This document shows, one piece after another, positions 55,279 through 63,754 of a stretch of DNA of 64,000 nt. The stretch's first letter is position 1. Each line of letters starts with the position of its first letter. Origin of the DNA: REEB52 sp964626905 (GTDB lineage: Bacteria > Chlamydiota > Chlamydiia > Chlamydiales > SM23-39). The DNA lies in assembly GCA_964626905.1 (NCBI GenBank), contig CAZVHA010000008.1, positions 1 to 64,000 on the forward strand. Reading direction: 5' to 3'. The notes under the pieces are model-generated. The model saw only the letters and a list, made by a program, of their open reading frames with translations, was not told the origin of the DNA and searched no databases. The translations under genes and the position numbers were made by a program.

Positions 55279-56282
55279 TCCGGGTAATGACTGTCAAAGA
55301 GATCGCTCTTCTTGTGAAAAAAGTGTCGCTCAAGACCTTTTTTTTAAAACTGATCGAGCAACTCATCAGCGATTATCAGAGGTGGGATGAATTTGAAAAA
55401 TGCCCACGCCACGCCACTCACGTTCCTGGAGGCGTGATCGAATTGATGCCGATTGCAGACCGGCAATTCTATGCATTTAAATATGTCAACGGACATCCGA
55501 ATAATCCAAAAGAAAATAAGCTCACAGTGGCAGCAACAGGCCAGCTCTCCTCCGTGAAAAACGGGTATCCCCTCATGATTTCAGAGATGACTCTTCTCAC
55601 CGCCTTCAGAACGGCCGCCACCTCCGCAATGGCCTCTCGTTATCTCTCGAAAAAAAATGCGAAGACATTTGGGATTATCGGGACAGGCGCACAAAGTGAA
55701 TTTCAGACGCTGGCCCACTTTTTTGCATTGGGAATAGATGAGATCTACTATTTTGATCTCGATGGAAAAGCAGCACAAAAATTTGAGGGCAATTTGCGCT
55801 CCTATCCCCTCAAACTCCATCGATGTGCCAGTGGAAAAGCAGTTGTGGAAAAAAGCGATATTATCACGACTGCGACCGCCAAAAAAGGGCATCAAAAAGT
55901 GATTGAGGCCAGTTGGATTAAAGAGGGAGTCCATATCAACAAAATTGGGGGCGATTGTCCGGGGAAGACGGAGCTCGATAGCGCCCTTTTGCCCAAATGT
56001 AAGATTGTCGTAGAGCTTTTAGAGCAGACAAAAATTGAAGGAGAAATTCAGCAAAGCGATACAAAAATTTACGCAGAGCTTTGGGAGCTTGCAAAAAAAG
56101 TAAAACCGGGGCGCACGTCAAATGGGGAGATCACCCTTTTTGACTCGGTCGGATTTGCCCTTGAAGATTACAGCGTTTTAAGACTCATCCATCAGCTCGC
56201 AGAAGAGCATAACGTAGGACATTTGCTCGATCTCATCCCTGAAATATCCGATCCGAAAAACCTGTTTGGAGCACTTGCATGA
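55275..56282 (+). CDS. ornithine cyclodeaminase/mu-crystallin-family protein
   Basis: The 335-residue enzyme matches the OCD family: KYVNGHPNNPKENKLTVAATGQL (substrate region), FRTAATSAMASRYL, the NAD-binding GIIGTGAQSEFQ and NKIGGDCPGKTELD (catalytic Asp). OCD makes proline and ammonia from ornithine. ATGA overlaps on both sides place it between arginase and the permease. Other OCD-family activities, such as alanine dehydrogenase, cannot be excluded by sequence, but the order supports the arginine-ornithine-proline route. Confidence 0.88.
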   Translation: MIRVMTVKEIALLVKKVSLKTFFLKLIEQLISDYQRWDEFEKCPRHATHVPGGVIELMPIADRQFYAFKYVNGHPNNPKENKLTVAATGQLSSVKNGYPLMISEMTLLTAFRTAATSAMASRYLSKKNAKTFGIIGTGAQSEFQTLAHFFALGIDEIYYFDLDGKAAQKFEGNLRSYPLKLHRCASGKAVVEKSDIITTATAKKGHQKVIEASWIKEGVHINKIGGDCPGKTELDSALLPKCKIVVELLEQTKIEGEIQQSDTKIYAELWELAKKVKPGRTSNGEITLFDSVGFALEDYSVLRLIHQLAEEHNVGHLLDLIPEISDPKNLFGALA

Positions 56283-57661
56283 ATTTCTCAAAGAAAAAGA
56301 TCTCTTTTTTAGCTCTTGCCCTCCTCATTATTTCGGCCATCGACAGCAACCGCAATCTCCCTTCGAGCGCCATTTTTGGGGCGCCTCTCATTTTCTTCTT
56401 CCTTTTCGCCGCCGTTTTTTTTCTTTTCCCCAGCTCGTTGGTAGCCGCTGAACTCTCTGCGGCGTTTCCCGAAGAGGGGGGAATCTATCACTGGGTCAGG
56501 GCCGCTTTCGGAGAAAAAGTGGGGCTTTGCGCCATTTGGCTTCAGTGGATCAACACGGTCGTCTGGTATCCGACGATCCTCTCTTTCATCGCGGGAACTC
56601 TCACCTATCTCTTCGATCCGTCACTGATGGAGAATAAGGCCTATATGATTTGCGTCATTGCTGCGATTTTTTGGGCGCTCACCATTGCCAATCTATTCGG
56701 CCTCAACATCTCGGCGCGCATCAACACAATTTTTGCGAGCATTGGGACTGTATTTCCCATGTTACTGCTCATCGTTTTAGGGGCGTTTTGGGTCTTGAAA
56801 GGAAATCCCTTCCAGATTTCGATCTCGGCAAAAGCGATTTTCCCCTCTTTAGAAGAGTTCAACACTTGGACTGCGCTCGAGGCGGTCATCGGCTCTTTTG
56901 TCGGCATGGAGCTCTCAGGCGTCCACGTCAATCACGTGCCCCATCCTCAAAAGACCTTTCCGAGAGCGCTCCTCCTCTCCTCTCTTTATATTTTGGCGAC
57001 TATGCTTTTGGGCTCTTTGACAATTGCGATTGTTCTCCCCGTCGCAAAGATCAATTTGGCGGGAGGACTCATGCAGGTGTTCGCCAATTTTTTCCAAGTC
57101 TTTCATCTCAAAGCGCTCGTTCCCATCATGAGCTTTCTCATCGTCATCGGAAGCATTGGCGGGATGATCAATTGGATTATTTCCCCAGCAAAGGGACTTC
57201 TCCACGCATCCAAGTACGGCTTTTTGCCCCCGTTCTTCACAAAGCCGAATCGTCTCGGAGCGCCGGGGCGCATTTTAATTGCGCAGGCGCTTTTAGTGAC
57301 CCTCTTTTGCGCCATTTTGCTCCTCTTGCCGACAGTGAATGCCTTTTACTGGTTTTTGACAGCACTCAGCAACTGCCTTTACATGTTTATGTATATCCTC
57401 ATGTTTCTTTCAGTCTATAAGCTCCGCTCTCAAAACCTCCAAAGGGCATTTAAAGTTCCAGGGGGCAAATTTGGCCTCGGCGTCGTGAGTCTTTTTGGGC
57501 TCATCGGCGCAACCCTCACCATCATCTTTGGATTTGTCCCGCCCGACAATGTCGATACGGGATCTGCCTTGCGCTACACTTTAATGATTGCCGCCGGCAA
57601 TATCCTCCTCATTTTGCCCGCATTTTTTCTCATCGCCTATAAGAAGAGACATGTGGTATAA
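56279..57661 (+). CDS. APC-superfamily amino-acid permease
   Basis: The 460-residue protein has about 12 hydrophobic segments. EEGGIYHWVRAAFGEKVGLCAIWLQW, typical of GadC/glutamate-GABA antiporter-like APC members, lies in helix 2-3, and ALEAVIGSFVGMELSGVHVNHVPHPQKTFPRALLLSS follows at the start of the middle region. Substrate is unproven; coupling with arginase and OCD suggests arginine uptake or arginine/ornithine exchange. It overlaps the OCD stop by 4 bases and ends 27 bases before the next gene. Confidence 0.9.
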   Translation: MNFSKKKISFLALALLIISAIDSNRNLPSSAIFGAPLIFFFLFAAVFFLFPSSLVAAELSAAFPEEGGIYHWVRAAFGEKVGLCAIWLQWINTVVWYPTILSFIAGTLTYLFDPSLMENKAYMICVIAAIFWALTIANLFGLNISARINTIFASIGTVFPMLLLIVLGAFWVLKGNPFQISISAKAIFPSLEEFNTWTALEAVIGSFVGMELSGVHVNHVPHPQKTFPRALLLSSLYILATMLLGSLTIAIVLPVAKINLAGGLMQVFANFFQVFHLKALVPIMSFLIVIGSIGGMINWIISPAKGLLHASKYGFLPPFFTKPNRLGAPGRILIAQALLVTLFCAILLLLPTVNAFYWFLTALSNCLYMFMYILMFLSVYKLRSQNLQRAFKVPGGKFGLGVVSLFGLIGATLTIIFGFVPPDNVDTGSALRYTLMIAAGNILLILPAFFLIAYKKRHVV

Positions 57662-57688
57662 AACTCTTTACGCCATCTAGGAGGTTTT

Positions 57689-58402
57689 GTGAAAGCACTC
57701 ATTTTGATCTTCTTGAGTTTATCTTGTGGACAGCTCGCGGGGGATGAATTTTACCGAAAATTGCCACAAGATCTTGAATGTCCCCTCGTCTATTGGATGG
57801 TCTCTCAATCGGTCCCCCATTTCGATCAGTGGAGAAGTGTTGGCATAACGGCCAATCACCTCACTTTTCTCGCAGGGGTATTTCAGCTTTTTGCCTGTTT
57901 TTTACTCTGGAGACGCATTCCCATTCTCGTCGGAGTGTTTTGGTTTTTGGGAGTTTTTTTAGATGAGATCGACGGCTCTTATGCGAGGTATCACCATCTC
58001 TGCTCTACCTATGGAGATCTCTTCGATCATTTAAGGGATTGGATTTGCGCAGGAGTTTTGATGATCGTCCTCTTTTTGCGCTACCGTCTTCGATGGAAGG
58101 ACTACCTTTTTTTGGGGAGCTCTCTTTTGCTTATTGCGATCTTCTTGGGAGTACAAGAGCAATACGTCGCAACGCTAAAACCTCATATTCAGACATCGGC
58201 TGCCCTCGGTCCTTTGGCAACTCTTTTGCGCTTATTGGCCTTGCCGCTCAAAGAGACTCTCCACCTCCTCAGATGGGTGGGGACGGCTCATGTGGGACTT
58301 TTCATCTCGCTGTATCTCGCTTTTTTGCCCATTCTTTGGCAAAGAAAGCGGGGGCTCAGTGCCCAACGTAATAGTGCCCAACCTGCTCGATCAGCTGATT
58401 GA
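57689..58402 (+). CDS. CDP-alcohol phosphatidyltransferase-family protein
   Basis: The 237-residue membrane enzyme starts with GTG 57689 after TAGGAGG. The catalytic set D-x2-D-G-x2-A-R-x8-G-x3-D-x3-D is complete in DEIDGSYAR (about residues 92-100) and GDLFDHLRD. Five or more membrane segments surround it. It should join a CDP-linked lipid (or sugar alcohol) with an alcohol, but the acceptor cannot be assigned. An N-terminal signal-like segment (KALILIFLSLSCGQLAGDEFY) is unusual. Its 3' end overlaps sctT on the other strand by 47 bases. Confidence 0.88.
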   Translation: MKALILIFLSLSCGQLAGDEFYRKLPQDLECPLVYWMVSQSVPHFDQWRSVGITANHLTFLAGVFQLFACFLLWRRIPILVGVFWFLGVFLDEIDGSYARYHHLCSTYGDLFDHLRDWICAGVLMIVLFLRYRLRWKDYLFLGSSLLLIAIFLGVQEQYVATLKPHIQTSAALGPLATLLRLLALPLKETLHLLRWVGTAHVGLFISLYLAFLPILWQRKRGLSAQRNSAQPARSAD

Positions 58403-59219
58403 TCGATTTCATCCAGGCGATCGACTCTTTCCCGAGCACCCGGATGATGAGGGCCCACGCCGCGGTGAGAAGGGCAATTCCGACCCAAGATTTGAGCGAG
58501 ATGCCGAGAAAGACGATTTGGACCTGAGGCGCTAAGCGATTTGCGATGCCGAGAAACATATCGGTCAAAAGAATTCCAATGAGGGCTGGCGCCGATAACT
58601 GAATGGCGAGAGTCATCGTCGATGAGAGGAGATTGATGATCGTTTTTCCAAAAAGGGTGTTCCAAGAGAAGAGGGTCCCATTGATGAATCCATCCACCGG
58701 AATGAGCTGAAAAGAGGTGCCCAGGCCATTGAGAAAAATAAAGGGGCCTCCCAGTGAAAAAAAAAGGGCGATCAAAACGTAGTTGTAAAGAGACCCGATC
58801 GGCCCTGTCTGGGTTTGTGTGGTCGGATCAGTCACCTGCAGCGCCGATGCACCCCTCTGATGGTCGATCAGCCCCCCCGCCATTTGGGCGATATAAAAGG
58901 GAATCGCTGCAAAAAAACCGATGATAATCCCCATGAATAGTTCTTTGATTAAGAGCATGACGAAGGTGAAGTTAAAGGGGAGCTCTCCCTTCGCGTGCAT
59001 CAGATTTTGCGGCAAAAAAATGGCGACGAGGGCAATCCCAAACATCATTCGCACCGCCATCGGAACGCCTTTCGGCGATCCCAAAAAAGGGGCGAGTGCG
59101 ATGATCGGCAATACCCTTGCGAGCGTTAAGAAGAAAAGAGAGAGGACGGTCGCTGGCTGCAAGTGGGGCATCGAGAGGAGCAATGAGAGATAGGTGTCTG
59201 TTGCACTGAGAGAGTCCAC
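58356..59219 (-). CDS. sctT: type III secretion export apparatus protein SctT
   Basis: SctT is an integral part of the T3SS export gate. The 287-residue product from GTG 59219 overlaps the sctS stop (TAGTG) by one base. It has six or more membrane segments, with RVLPIIALAPFLGSPKGVP near the start, GFFAAIPFYIAQMAGGLIDHQRGASALQV in the middle and SAPALIGILLTDMFLGIANRLAPQ later, all SctT/FliR signatures. It closes the operon sctJ-CT560-like-sctL-sctR-sctS-sctT. A longer frame to 59291 would overlap sctS and is rejected. Confidence 0.94.
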   Translation of the reverse strand: MDSLSATDTYLSLLLSMPHLQPATVLSLFFLTLARVLPIIALAPFLGSPKGVPMAVRMMFGIALVAIFLPQNLMHAKGELPFNFTFVMLLIKELFMGIIIGFFAAIPFYIAQMAGGLIDHQRGASALQVTDPTTQTQTGPIGSLYNYVLIALFFSLGGPFIFLNGLGTSFQLIPVDGFINGTLFSWNTLFGKTIINLLSSTMTLAIQLSAPALIGILLTDMFLGIANRLAPQVQIVFLGISLKSWVGIALLTAAWALIIRVLGKESIAWMKSINQLIEQVGHYYVGH

Positions 59220-59491
59220 TAGCCTGCGCCCGATTTCGAAATGGTAGAGAAAATCATAGTTGCATACTGGAGCACCGTCGCCCCAAGCCATCCGCCTAAA
59301 TAGAGAATCGTAAAGATCACCGCAAAGAGTTTTACCGTAAAGGAAAGTGTTTGCTCTTGGATCTGCGTCGCCGCTTGGAAAATCGCAACGATCAGCCCCA
59401 AAATCGTGCTGATGATGATCGGAGGACCCGAGAGCAATAAGATCAGGATGAGCGCTTGATAAGTAAGAGTGTAAAGTTCATTTGTAAACAT
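59219..59491 (-). CDS. sctS: type III secretion export apparatus protein SctS
   Basis: This 90-residue two-helix membrane protein of the SctS/FliQ family has the signature SGPPIIISTILGLIVAIFQAATQIQEQTLSF. SctRST form the helical export gate in the inner membrane. Position between sctR (4-base gap) and sctT (one-base overlap) is standard. Confidence 0.95.
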   Translation of the reverse strand: MFTNELYTLTYQALILILLLSGPPIIISTILGLIVAIFQAATQIQEQTLSFTVKLFAVIFTILYLGGWLGATVLQYATMIFSTISKSGAG

Positions 59492-59494
59492 GTT

Positions 59495-60280
59495 TTACCT
59501 AAACGATACTGCGAGCCCCTGCACAAGCACTGTCCATCCATCGATCATGACGAGGAGGAGGAGTTTTACTGGCAAAGCGATCGTCAAAGGAGAGAGCATC
59601 ATCATCCCCATCGCAAGCAAAATGTTCGACACGACCAAATCGATCACAAAAAAGGGCAAATAAATCAACACCCCAATTTCAAACGCGGTCTTGAGCTGAC
59701 TCGTGATAAATGAGGGGATCAAAACAATGAAATCGCTTTGCTTGACCTGCTCTTTATATGGCTCGGGGAAAAGGCGGGTTGCTAAGGCGTAAAAACTTTG
59801 CGTATGCTTTGTCGACACATTCCTTTGCAAAAAATCGCGTAAAGGCTCTTTCGCCTTGTCTACCACATTGACGACAAAGAGAGCCGCCTGATCTGACAAA
59901 ACCTCCGTCGGAGGATTGGTGTTGATCACCCCTTCCGCAGCCTTATACATGAGGAGCCCCGTCGGAAACATCACGTATAAAGTGACGAGAAGGGCAATTC
60001 CGTTGAGGACCTGGTTCGGTGGGGTCTGATTCACGCCAAGCGCGCTTCTGAGGAGCGATAAAACGACGACGATTTTCAAATAGGAGGTGAGGAGCATGAT
60101 CGCAAAAGGGAGCAGCGAAAGCCCTGCGAGAACAGCGAGTTTTGTCACCATCGATGGGTTCGGGCTGCTCGGAGGCACCTGTGAGCTACTTGCCCCCTTT
60201 GCAGCTGCCACTTGCGCGGGCGCACTTTGCGCAAACACCGGGAAGGCAAACACGAGGAGTAAAAAGAGATATTTCGCCAT
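59495..60280 (-). CDS. sctR: type III secretion export apparatus protein SctR
   Basis: The 261-residue SctR/FliP-type gate protein has an N-terminal signal-like stretch followed by an Ala/Pro/Ser-rich linker. The core has LLTSYLKIVVVLSLLRSALGVNQTPPNQVLNGIALLVT, the conserved IPSFITSQLKTAFEIGVLIYLPFFVIDLVVSNILLAMGMMM, and late VKLLLLVMIDGW. Both FliP-family signatures are intact. Part of the sct operon. Confidence 0.95.
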   Translation of the reverse strand: MAKYLFLLLVFAFPVFAQSAPAQVAAAKGASSSQVPPSSPNPSMVTKLAVLAGLSLLPFAIMLLTSYLKIVVVLSLLRSALGVNQTPPNQVLNGIALLVTLYVMFPTGLLMYKAAEGVINTNPPTEVLSDQAALFVVNVVDKAKEPLRDFLQRNVSTKHTQSFYALATRLFPEPYKEQVKQSDFIVLIPSFITSQLKTAFEIGVLIYLPFFVIDLVVSNILLAMGMMMLSPLTIALPVKLLLLVMIDGWTVLVQGLAVSFR

Positions 60281-60288
60281 ATTATTTC

Positions 60289-60918
60289 TTATTTCTTCAT
60301 AAACGATTCAAAGGCCGCCTCAAGCGCGCGCCACTGATTTTCCAGCTGCGCATTGATGATACCTGCTTCTGTCTCAATCATGCAACCCCCCGGCTCAATA
60401 TCGGGGCGTTCCTGAACACTCAGACTTTCTAAATGATCAAAAGTAGCCCGAATTTTCCCCTTATTTGCCTCGAGCGCATCGAGGTCAGCCTTATTCACGT
60501 AGATGACGATTTTTTTGTGTTGCGTCACCGGCTTAAGGGAGGTCAAGACGATATCGACGATCCGATCGGGATGTAAGCGGAGCTCTTCGCCGATGATTTT
60601 GCGCGCAGCTTTCAGTGCGAGTGGCAAAATCCTCTTTTGCACATCTTCTCTCAAGTGCTTGAGCTCCTCATCGAGGGCAAAGAGGTGTTTATTCAGCGCG
60701 ATCAAGCCCTCTTGAAACCCCTCGGCGAAGGAGAGCTCTTTCGTCTTTTCTCCCTCTTTTGCCACCTCTTGCCGGTAGGCAAAACTCTCTGCTTTGACTG
60801 TCTTTAAAATCTCATTTGCGCTTTTCGCCGTGCTAAACTCTTCCGCGGGGACGATCTTTTCCCCAGGGATGATCCGCACCTCTGCACCCGAAATGAGGGA
60901 AAAAAATTTTCTACTCAT
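60289..60918 (-). CDS. sctL: type III secretion stator protein SctL
   Basis: The 209-residue protein matches the SctL/FliH family. It has a charged coiled-coil N-terminal half (REVAKEGEKTKELSFAEGFQEGL with the E-x-x-F-x-E pattern) and the conserved LHPDRIVDIVLTSLKPV-x-x-KKIVIYVNKADLDALE C-terminal region. SctL holds the SctN ATPase and SctQ at the sorting platform. The ATGA junction with the upstream gene suggests coupling. Confidence 0.92.
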   Translation of the reverse strand: MSRKFFSLISGAEVRIIPGEKIVPAEEFSTAKSANEILKTVKAESFAYRQEVAKEGEKTKELSFAEGFQEGLIALNKHLFALDEELKHLREDVQKRILPLALKAARKIIGEELRLHPDRIVDIVLTSLKPVTQHKKIVIYVNKADLDALEANKGKIRATFDHLESLSVQERPDIEPGGCMIETEAGIINAQLENQWRALEAAFESFMKK

Positions 60919-61751
60919 AAATGCTCTTCTATCTGCTTGATGATCGCTTCTGTCACTTCCTCAATTGGCTCTTCTTGGCACAGCTTGGCAAGAACAGATC
61001 CTCTCCCAACATCGAGCTGATGACAAATATACCAAATCAGATCGGGGTTTTGCCCTGAGAGTCCCGCGGCAAAGCGGACGAGACCTCGCCTGTGCAAGAG
61101 AGTTCTAAGCGTCTCTTCTGTCCCATCCCAACGCTCAAGGCCAAATTTGCCGAGGCCAAATTGATCTTTGTATTGGCTGAGCCCTTTCAAGAAGCGCCTC
61201 TCCTCATCTGTTAAGAGACTGTAGAGTTTTTTCAGGATTTTTGTCTCTACAATTTGCCTGAGCGCCATGGACAGATCATAAAAGGAGAGTCGATCAATGA
61301 GATGGGTTAACTCTTTTTTCTCCAAATAAAGGAGCCGGTTCAACGCCGACTTTGGAAGCGAGTTTCTAGGAAAAGGGGGCCCCTCCCCCTCGAGAAGGCT
61401 ATCCAAAAGAATTTTCCTCAAAAACACCTTGCCGATCTCCGTTGTCCCCTCTCCCCCTAAAGAGAGGGTGAGCGTCTTGGCCAAATTTTTCTCAGCGTAA
61501 GGGGGAAAGGCAAAGAGAAATAGTTTTTGCTCCGATTCAGGGTAGAGTTTTAAAATCGGCAAAAACCAAGACCAGTGAATCTTCTCCAAAAGATCGGCAT
61601 CAGAGTGGGACGCCACTTCAATCAGAGGGAGTCGTTCAAGGGCCTCTTTTTCCTCATCTGGCAAAAAACGGGTGAGCGATGGACCCGATGGACTCCCCGC
61701 TAAAAAAGCCTTGAGGACAATATCGGCTCTCAGGTTCCCCGACTTTTCCAA
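60915..61751 (-). CDS. CT560-like T3SS operon protein
   Basis: The 278-residue soluble helical protein lies exactly between sctJ and sctL, as CT560 does in Chlamydia trachomatis. Motifs are few: ADLLEKIHWSWFLPILKLYPESEQKLFLFAFPP, and FLKGLSQYKDQFGLGKFGLERWDGTEETLRTLLHRRGLVRFAAGL. The position would fit a SctK-type sorting-platform protein, but sequence alone does not prove it. It overlaps sctL (ATGA) and follows sctJ by 3 bases. Confidence 0.8.
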   Translation of the reverse strand: MEKSGNLRADIVLKAFLAGSPSGPSLTRFLPDEEKEALERLPLIEVASHSDADLLEKIHWSWFLPILKLYPESEQKLFLFAFPPYAEKNLAKTLTLSLGGEGTTEIGKVFLRKILLDSLLEGEGPPFPRNSLPKSALNRLLYLEKKELTHLIDRLSFYDLSMALRQIVETKILKKLYSLLTDEERRFLKGLSQYKDQFGLGKFGLERWDGTEETLRTLLHRRGLVRFAAGLSGQNPDLIWYICHQLDVGRGSVLAKLCQEEPIEEVTEAIIKQIEEHL

Positions 61752-61754
61752 GCG

Positions 61755-62627
61755 CTACGTTCCCGGTGGCAGGTTTTCTGAAGGTGGGGCAATTTCTTGC
61801 TCTTTTTTGCGAATGATCGGATAAAATTTGTAGAGGAGCCATCCGACAGCCGCCGCGAGGAGGATGATGAAGAAGATGAGGAGGAAGAAAATAGATCTGA
61901 AGCGCATCAAAGAGCCCTTCGTCAAAATAACTCCCCAAATTTTCACATACGATTGGTTCAACGCCTTTGCCCCAATCATCTCCGCTTGCGGCTGCAAGGT
62001 GATGTCGGCAAGTCTGGATCGATCGGAGATCACCGACACATTTTCATAGCTGAGCCCGTTGACGCTCCCCGCCATGAGCCTTTTGATCTTCACTTCCATG
62101 TGGTTATTCGGATCTTCCATCACCCCTTGGTGCTTCACATAGACAGCAGCGGTGATTTTGGGAGGGGTAACCCCAGGAACAGGGGTTGTTTCTGCGGGAG
62201 GAAATGAAATTTGCACACTCGCATCTAAAATGCCGTCCATCTTCCGGATTGTACTGCTCAGCTCTTCGGCAAGCCCCGCCTGATAGCGGATCGTCTCTTC
62301 CCGATCCGAGGAGACCAGTCCTCCACCCGCAAATAACTCGAGTAAATTGGTCCCTTGTCTTCGGGGAAGGCCATATTGATTGAGAAGCGCCATCGCCTGT
62401 GTCGATTGATCTTGGGGCACCGAGATACTGAACTTAAGCTGCGTCTGAGCTGCTGCTGCTCCAGTGGTCGCCGCTTCGATTTTTTGGGACGGGATCCCCT
62501 TCGAGGCTAAAAATACGACAATTTCATTCGCCTCTCTTTCGTCGATATTGTTGACGATCGATTGATCCGACGTGCACGAGGCGAGGATCAACAGAAGAAA
62601 AAAAAGGCTGCAAATAGATCTTTTCAT
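61755..62627 (-). CDS. sctJ: type III secretion inner-membrane ring lipoprotein SctJ
   Basis: The 290-residue protein from ATG 62627 starts with the lipoprotein signal MKRSICSLFFLLLILASC (Cys 18). The YscJ/FliF ring-building domain includes NNIDEREANEIVVFLASKGIPSQK and QYGLPRRQGTNLLELFAGGGLVSSDREETIRYQAGLAEELSSTIRKMDGI. The C-terminal membrane helix (about residues 244-268, FFLLIFFIILLAAAVGWLLYKF) is followed by a polar tail. A longer open frame to 62930 lacks the lipobox context. First gene of the sct operon; a promoter probably lies at 62628-62674. Confidence 0.95.
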   Translation of the reverse strand: MKRSICSLFFLLLILASCTSDQSIVNNIDEREANEIVVFLASKGIPSQKIEAATTGAAAAQTQLKFSISVPQDQSTQAMALLNQYGLPRRQGTNLLELFAGGGLVSSDREETIRYQAGLAEELSSTIRKMDGILDASVQISFPPAETTPVPGVTPPKITAAVYVKHQGVMEDPNNHMEVKIKRLMAGSVNGLSYENVSVISDRSRLADITLQPQAEMIGAKALNQSYVKIWGVILTKGSLMRFRSIFFLLIFFIILLAAAVGWLLYKFYPIIRKKEQEIAPPSENLPPGT

Positions 62628-62674
62628 AATTTTTGACACCCTAAGATAGTTATACACTGAAATGGATTGCTTTT

Positions 62675-63637
62675 TCAAGATTTTAAAAGCCAAGAAGGGG
62701 CATTGCCAAATTTGCGCCGGTAAAAATGGAACACTCCCGTAAGCCCTGCTCGGAGCCTGCGCACCTGCTCTTTTCTCCTCGGGTTCGGCGCGAAAAAGCA
62801 GAGCAGCGATTTTAAAACAAAGTGGCGCGCCAATTTCCAATACTCTGGCACGAGCGTTTTGCGATAGAGAATGCGCCTCTCTGCCCGAGATAAGTTCCGC
62901 TCCATCCAGAGGAGTCGACTCCTCCACCAAAAATAGTGCATGTGGGGCTTACCCCCGATAAAGGAAGAGGAGACTTTGTGCCAGATTTTCGCGCTCGGCG
63001 CTGTCCACACCTCAAATCCCGCCTTTTTGGCCCGAAAACAAAAGTCCGACTCCTCCCAAAAAAGAAAAAATTGCGGCTCTAAATACCCGATCGCCTCCAC
63101 TACAGCTCGACGCATCAAAAAGCCGGCGCCGCACACATAATCGACCGACTGCATTTGGAAATAGGGGTGATCGGCCTCGCCAGAGTGAAAAGAGGAAAAT
63201 TCCCCCCGCTCAAAATTCCAAGCGCCCCCCAGATGATCGATCATTTGAGGATTGTCGTATCGCAAAATCTTAGCCCCTAAAATCCCCGCCTTCGGCTTCT
63301 CTTTTGCAGCAGCTAAAAATGCATCCAAAAAATCGGGAGCGACCACCGTATCGTTATTCAAAAGCAAAATCCAATCGGCCCCATGCCTTAGCGCCCACTC
63401 AATCCCCGCATTATTGCCCCCCGCAAATCCCAAGTTTTGCCCCGTCTCTAAAATGGGGATGCGGGGATACTTTTCTCGAAAAATAGCTACCGAATTGTCT
63501 TTCGATCCATTGTCGACAATGATCACTTGAAAATGCGAATAGCCCACCTTTTGCAATGAATCAAGACATTCAAGCGTGTCCCTTTTTCCATTCCAATTGA
63601 GCAAAATAACGGCGATTGTTGGATCTTTCTTATGCAT
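62675..63637 (-). CDS. GT2-family glycosyltransferase
   Basis: The 320-residue enzyme from ATG 63637 (GGAGGG seven bases upstream; an ATG at 63655 is the alternative) has the GT-A fold: AVILLNWNGKRDTLECLDSL, VIIVDNGSKDNSV, LETGQNLGFAGGNNAGIEWAL and LLLNNDTVVAPDFLDAF (metal-binding D-x-D-like). FLFWEESDFCFRAKKAG completes the acceptor side. It resembles rhamnosyltransferase-type GT2 proteins, which would fit dTDP-rhamnose made by the rml genes, but acceptor and donor are inferred. No membrane domain is evident. Confidence 0.9.
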   Translation of the reverse strand: MHKKDPTIAVILLNWNGKRDTLECLDSLQKVGYSHFQVIIVDNGSKDNSVAIFREKYPRIPILETGQNLGFAGGNNAGIEWALRHGADWILLLNNDTVVAPDFLDAFLAAAKEKPKAGILGAKILRYDNPQMIDHLGGAWNFERGEFSSFHSGEADHPYFQMQSVDYVCGAGFLMRRAVVEAIGYLEPQFFLFWEESDFCFRAKKAGFEVWTAPSAKIWHKVSSSFIGGKPHMHYFWWRSRLLWMERNLSRAERRILYRKTLVPEYWKLARHFVLKSLLCFFAPNPRRKEQVRRLRAGLTGVFHFYRRKFGNAPSWLLKS

Positions 63638-63754
63638 ATAAAGACCCTCCATCATGATGCCGGTTTAATTTTTTATCAAGTTTTTTTGTCACTTTAATTG
63701 GCGTTGATATTTAAGGTTTTTGTTAATATCATATGTGGAAATGAAGAGGATTTT

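Noticed and set aside
62628..62930. N-terminal extension of SctJ
   Set aside because: The lipobox signal peptide starts at 62627 and the extension has no family similarity.
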